DNA of 60,786 bases. Origin: an uncultured Serinicoccus sp. (GTDB lineage: Bacteria > Actinomycetota > Actinomycetes > Actinomycetales > Dermatophilaceae). The DNA lies in assembly GCF_947487915.1 (NCBI RefSeq), contig NZ_CANKYH010000014.1, forward strand, positions 1 through 60,786, in the 5' to 3' direction. Made by a program: the position numbers and the translations under genes. The notes beneath the pieces were generated by a model. The model had not been told where the DNA came from and did not search any database. It saw only the letters and a program-made list of their open reading frames with translations. Shown in pieces: positions 57,962-60,786 of this stretch (position 1 is its first letter; each line of letters begins with the position of its first letter).

Positions 57962-58124
57962 CGAGAGTGGGGGGGCGCCGCCATCCGGTGGTGACCGACG
58001 ACGACCGACCAGTACCGACCGTTTCACCGGAGCTTGCGGCGGCGTCGAAGCCGAGCAAGCTCCATTCTTCTAGCTCACCGCGCCCTCCTCCTAGCCGGTC
58101 CCGTCGTCGTCGAAGACGTTTCAG

Positions 58125-59563
58125 GGGTCGTCCCAGATGACGGTGTAGGTCGGCCGGGCGCGTCGGTCCGCAGATAGACGTCGAGGTCTCCCGACGACGG
58201 AGGTTCCTACGCCATCCATCCGAAAGACCTCGACGTGTCCGACGCTACCCCGCCGGCCGGCTTCGGCCGCCCTGACCTGACCGCCTTCGCTCGACTCGAC
58301 GGCCTCGGTCTGAGCGTGACCGGGCAACGACTTGAACCGGATCGTGCGGTCCTCGCGTGCCGCGTGGTGGAACCAGATCAGTGGTGCCGACGGTGCGGCA
58401 GCGAAGGCGCTGCTCGTGACACCGTGATCCGGCGGTTGGCCCACGAGCCGCTGGGCTGGCGACCGACCGTGCTGGAAGTTGTAGTGCGCCGCTACCGCTG
58501 TGCCGACTGCGGACACGTGTGGCGCCAAGACACCAGCGCCGCGGCGGAGCCACGCGCGAAGCTCTCGCGCACCGGGCTGCGGTGGGCGCTGGAAGGGATC
58601 GTGGTCGCACACCTCACCGTCGCCCGTGTCGCCGAGGGACTCGGGGTCGCGTGGGACACCGCCAACAACGCGGTCCTGGCCGAAGGCAAGCGGCTGCTGA
58701 TCAACGACCCCACGCGGTTCGAGGGCGTGAAGGTCATTGGCGTCGATGAGCACGTCTGGCGCCACACCAGGCGTGGCGACAAGTACGTCACCGTGATCAT
58801 CGACCTCACCCCGGTCCGCGATGGCGCCGGCCCAGCAAGGCTGCTGGACATGGTCGAGGGCCGGTCGAAGGCGGCGTTCAAGACCTGGCTCGCCGACCGC
58901 GACGACGCCTTCCGTGACGCGGGCGAGGTGGTCGCGATGGACGGCTTCACCGGGTTCAAGACCGCCGCTGCAGAGGAGATCCCGGACGCGGTCACGGTGA
59001 TGGATCCCTTCCACGTCGTGCGCTTGGCCGGTGACGCCCTCGACAGGTGCCGGCGCCGGGTCCAACTCGCGATCCACGGGCACCGTGGGTTCAGGGACGA
59101 CCCGCTCTACAAGTCGCGGCGCACGCTGCACACCGGCGCGGACCTGCTCACCGACAAGCAGAGCGACAGGCTACGCGCGCTGTTCGTTGATGACGCTCAC
59201 GTCGAGGTCGAGGCGACCTGGGGTGTCTACCAGCGCATGATCGCCGCCTATCGCCACGAGGACCGGCAACGTGGCCGCGAGCTCATGGAGAAGCTGATCA
59301 CCGACCTCAGCGCCGGCGTCCCCAAGGTGCTCACCGAGCTCACCACCCTGGGCCGGACCCTGAAGAAGCGAGCCGCTGACGTGCTCGCCTACTTCGAACG
59401 ACCCGGCACCAGCAACGGGCCGACCGAGGCGCTCAACGGACGGCTCGAACACCTGCGCGGCTCCGCACTCGGGTTCCGCAACCTGACCAACTACATCGCC
59501 CGAAGCCTGCTCGAGACCGGCGGCTTCAGACCCCAACTTCTACACCCCCGATTGGGATGAGCC
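58125..59563 (+). mobile_element. ISL3-family insertion sequence
   Basis: About 1.44-kb element: left end GGGTCGTCCCAGATGA at 58125, one transposase gene and a right end whose inverted repeat (…GATTGGGATGAGCC) spans the transposase stop codon. The inner left end departs from the outer one in its first bases (GGGTCG versus GGCTCT). The left flank of this copy (CGTTTCAG) does not match the right flank (GCCTACCT), so it was not itself the last inserted unit. Confidence 0.85.
58235..59560 (+). CDS. ISL3-family transposase
   Basis: 441-aa DDE transposase. The N-terminal zinc-binding part has WCRRCG and YRCADCGHVWRQDTS Cys pairs (about residues 51-54 and 89-92), followed by a helix-turn-helix region (VARVAEGLGVAWDTANNAVL). 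The DDE core shows VIGVDEHVWRH (first Asp), VAMDGFTGF / AVTVMDPFHVV (second Asp region) and GPTEALNGRLEHLRGSALGFRN (Glu) near the C-terminus. Length is full for the family and the frame is unbroken, so it may be active. GTG start; the stop lies in the right inverted repeat. Confidence 0.92.
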   Translation: MSDATPPAGFGRPDLTAFARLDGLGLSVTGQRLEPDRAVLACRVVEPDQWCRRCGSEGAARDTVIRRLAHEPLGWRPTVLEVVVRRYRCADCGHVWRQDTSAAAEPRAKLSRTGLRWALEGIVVAHLTVARVAEGLGVAWDTANNAVLAEGKRLLINDPTRFEGVKVIGVDEHVWRHTRRGDKYVTVIIDLTPVRDGAGPARLLDMVEGRSKAAFKTWLADRDDAFRDAGEVVAMDGFTGFKTAAAEEIPDAVTVMDPFHVVRLAGDALDRCRRRVQLAIHGHRGFRDDPLYKSRRTLHTGADLLTDKQSDRLRALFVDDAHVEVEATWGVYQRMIAAYRHEDRQRGRELMEKLITDLSAGVPKVLTELTTLGRTLKKRAADVLAYFERPGTSNGPTEALNGRLEHLRGSALGFRNLTNYIARSLLETGGFRPQLLHPRLG

Positions 59564-59571
59564 GCCTACCT
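59564..59571. repeat. Right copy of 8-bp target-site duplication
   Basis: GCCTACCT, identical to 55479-55486, directly after the ISL3 right end. Confidence 0.85.
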
Positions 59572-59663
59572 GGCCACCCAGCGACCCCGCGGTTCCCCGT
59601 CGGACGGGCGTAACCGGCCTCCACGCGGGCGTCAAGGGCTTCTCTCATCCCTCAGCTCCCTAA

Positions 59664-60032
59664 TCAACGACGCCAGCGACGGCCTCGGCCCAGCCGCGCT
59701 TCGCTCAGGAGAAGCAGCACCAAAACGACGACTCCAACCCCCATCCGAGCTGCAATGTCGTCAAGCATGGCAAGCGGCACCGTGAGCAGGCCGAGACCTG
59801 TTAGTCCGCTTCCAGCCGCCCAGAAGAGGCGCCAAGGACTGGCGAGCGCAAAGCCAGTCAGGTGGTCGGTGAGAAAGCTGCGCGCGAGATGCCACGACAC
59901 GATGACTAGCAGTGCACCCAAGAACAGCAGAGCCATCATGACTCCAAGCTCCTGAGTGGAGGGGACGCCGTCCATCCATCGCAACACCCCGCGATAGGGC
60001 GCATTGGGCTCGGGAATCGGGGAGGCGCTCAT
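59664..60032 (-). CDS. Hypothetical membrane protein, 122 aa
   Basis: Not recognised. Three predicted membrane helices, about 28-46 (LGVMMALLFLGALLVIVSW), 66-90 (PWRLFWAAGSGLTGLGLLT onward) and 95-109 (MGVGVVVLVLLLLSE), with a very basic C-terminus (RLGRGRRWRR). The start codon is an ATG with MSASPIPEPNAPYRG. Codon use is more mixed than in the core region. It sits between the ISL3 unit and an IS110-type element, so it is probably flexible-genome cargo or a residual chromosomal gene. Confidence 0.55.
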   Translation of the reverse strand: MSASPIPEPNAPYRGVLRWMDGVPSTQELGVMMALLFLGALLVIVSWHLARSFLTDHLTGFALASPWRLFWAAGSGLTGLGLLTVPLAMLDDIAARMGVGVVVLVLLLLSEARLGRGRRWRR

Positions 60033-60450
60033 GCGCGAAAGTTAGCGGCGTGCTCTGACACACCCGGCTCGCAGACCGCGGTACCGCCGCCCTGAGCCGT
60101 CCGGGAGACGACGAGGGACGCGCGCCCGCCAGGCAGCGGGGTTCGGCCGACCCGCTTAGGTGCAGCGCTACATAGCGTCCACTTTCGCGGTACAGCGACG
60201 CGGTGCGGGAAGCGGCTACTAGGAGACTTCCCTTCATGATCGGGTCGGGCCAGACTCGGTTTAGGTGCCCGGCGGGACGCTCTCAATTGCGGCTGCCCAG
60301 CCCGTGTGGTTGTGGCTCTCTTCTGGACTGTGCCTCGTCGGGTACCGCTGACGAGGCGTGGCTCAAGAGGGGATTGCCCTGCTCGTAGTAGCACTGCCCA
60401 CCTCGCCGTTCCCGTTTATCGGTTCGAGGCGCCTGTTGGAGGCGAGGAGC
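60033..60450. other. 418-bp gap with IS110 left non-coding region
   Basis: No protein gene. The first 200 bp show nothing I can name. The part from roughly 60240 to 60450 should include the left non-coding end of the IS110-family element and contains nested hairpins (60318-60369, and CGCCT/AGGCG at 60430-60444). The exact element boundary cannot be fixed from one copy. Confidence 0.6.
60318..60369 (+). ncRNA. Candidate bridge-RNA stem-loop upstream of IS110 recombinase
   Basis: A nested structure: outer stem CTCTT (60318-60322) with AAGAG (60365-60369), internal loop (CTGGACTGT on the left, GTGGCTC on the right), inner 8-bp stem GCCTCGTC (60332-60339) with GACGAGGC (60350-60357) and a 10-nt terminal loop. 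IS110-group elements encode a guiding bridge RNA in exactly this leader, with target- and donor-pairing bases in such internal loops. Which loop this would be is unknown. Confidence 0.45.
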
Positions 60451-60786
60451 ATGGCAGAGGTCATCATCGGGGTCGACCCCCACAAGCTGTCCGCGACGAT
60501 CGAGATCGTGGACCGTCAGGAGCGGCTGGTCGCGACCGGCCGGTTCAACACCGACCAGCGCGGGTACACCGCGATGCGGTCCTACGCGCGGACCTTCCCG
60601 CACCGGCTGTGGGCGGTCGAGGGCGCCAACGGCACCGGGCGCCCGCTGGCTCAGCGGCTGGTCGAGGACGGCGAACGGGTCGTCGACGTCCCGGCGAAGC
60701 TGGCCGCCCGGGTGCGGTTGTTCGACACCGGCCACAACCGCAAGACCGATGCCCTGGACGCGCACTCCATCGCTGTCGTGGCCGTC
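60451..60786 (+). CDS. IS110-family recombinase, N-terminal part (runs off window)
   Basis: 112 codons from ATG to the window edge with no stop. It starts with the RuvC-like DEDD fold of IS110 transposases: VIIGVDPHKLSATIEIVD (first Asp), LWAVEGANGTGRPLAQRL (Glu), VPAKLAARVRLFD and KTDALDAHSIAVVAV (Asp pair). GGAGG (60438-60442) lies 8 bp upstream. The C-terminal serine-containing Tnp domain lies beyond the window. Partial only because of the window edge. Confidence 0.9.
   Translation, partial: MAEVIIGVDPHKLSATIEIVDRQERLVATGRFNTDQRGYTAMRSYARTFPHRLWAVEGANGTGRPLAQRLVEDGERVVDVPAKLAARVRLFDTGHNRKTDALDAHSIAVVAV

Larger units (their letters stand above)
57242..58124. other. 883-bp non-coding stretch inside the ISL3 unit
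   Basis: No supported gene. The first half has repeated CGTTGC-type motifs. A tRNA-Thr-like 3' fragment (57860-57893, minus strand), a 13-bp-stem hairpin (57820-57849) and a pair of long inverted repeats (57830-57860 and 57930-57961) lie in the second half. A further hairpin has arms GAGCTTGC (58030-58037) and GCAAGCTC (58055-58062). A 202-codon plus-strand frame (57312-57920) runs through the tRNA piece in antisense and is rejected. Confidence 0.6.
55487..59563. mobile_element. 4.08-kb ISL3-type composite/passenger transposon
   Basis: Bounded by inverted ends (left starts GGCTCTTCCCAGATG at 55487; right, read inward, GGCTCATCCCAATCG from 59563; 19 of 24 positions match) and by exact 8-bp direct repeats GCCTACCT. 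Inside are a 166-bp near-copy of the IS left end (55487-55652), a GlxA-type AraC regulator, an ABM monooxygenase, tRNA-derived and hairpin sequence, and a full ISL3 copy (58125-59563). The target duplication flanks the whole unit rather than the inner IS, so the unit appears to have inserted as one piece. Confidence 0.75.

Noticed and set aside
58117..59571. Simple single insertion of the inner ISL3 copy
   Set aside because: Its immediate flanks (CGTTTCAG and GCCTACCT) do not match, whereas the outer ends of the 4.08-kb unit have an exact 8-bp repeat.

Overview
The window looks like chromosomal DNA from a high-GC Gram-positive actinobacterium. The grounds are very GC-rich third codon positions, frequent GTG starts, GTGA/ATGA stop-start overlaps, a DUF222/HNH protein, a SARP (AfsR-type) regulator and a DUF2200 protein. 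Gene style suggests the Intrasporangiaceae/Ornithinimicrobiaceae group; this is inference only. There are no rRNA genes, CRISPR arrays or replication origins, and no complete tRNA gene.

Layout. 0.2-7.5 kb: accessory genes (peptidase S51, a MazEF-type toxin-antitoxin pair, an SDR epimerase, an acyltransferase, a TetR/VOC divergent pair), then cysM and a protein with four cold-shock domains. 7.5-10.5 kb: two VOC proteins, a small membrane protein and an AtoE-type transporter. 10.5-22.7 kb: a two-armed, tightly overlapped amino-sugar/peptidoglycan-recycling locus. The left arm encodes a sugar kinase-MurQ fusion, AnmK and NagB. The right arm encodes a secreted GHL10-type glycosidase, a GntR/UTRA regulator, an ABC sugar importer, NagZ and NagA. 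The arms diverge from an 81-bp control region with two TGGTCTAG boxes resembling the DasR operator. Together they would cut wall glycan, import fragments and convert GlcNAc and (anhydro)MurNAc to fructose-6-phosphate.

22.9-35.7 kb: an ECF42-type sigma factor with its DGPF partner, a CtlX-type hydrolase, a TrmH-family methyltransferase, a HAD-SNF2 helicase pair, an SQR-like flavoprotein, the divergent ohrR/ohr pair and small hypothetical genes. 35.9-47.9 kb: DUF222/HNH protein, membrane-anchored serine protease with C-terminal repeats, MetX/MekB-like hydrolase, methyltransferase divergent from a SARP regulator, a two-component system and a DUF4352 protein. 47.9-51.8 kb: VapBC with its palindromic operator, an unrecognised 412-aa helical protein divergent from a DUF429-RusA double-nuclease fusion, and a small membrane protein. 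51.8-55.4 kb: a GntR-controlled set (ring-cleaving dioxygenase, esterase, maleylacetate reductase) that fits (hydro)quinone breakdown.

55.5-59.6 kb is mobile. A 4.08-kb ISL3-type unit is bounded by ISL3-like ends and an exact 8-bp target duplication (GCCTACCT). It carries a GlxA-like AraC regulator, an ABM monooxygenase, a tRNA-Thr 3' fragment and a full ISL3 transposase. The window ends inside an IS110-family element whose leader can form a nested stem-loop of the kind expected for a bridge RNA. One genome-style signal crosses the window: the heptamer GGCATAC/GTATGCC occurs about 40 times by eye, but is absent from the first 7.5 kb and almost absent from the mobile region.
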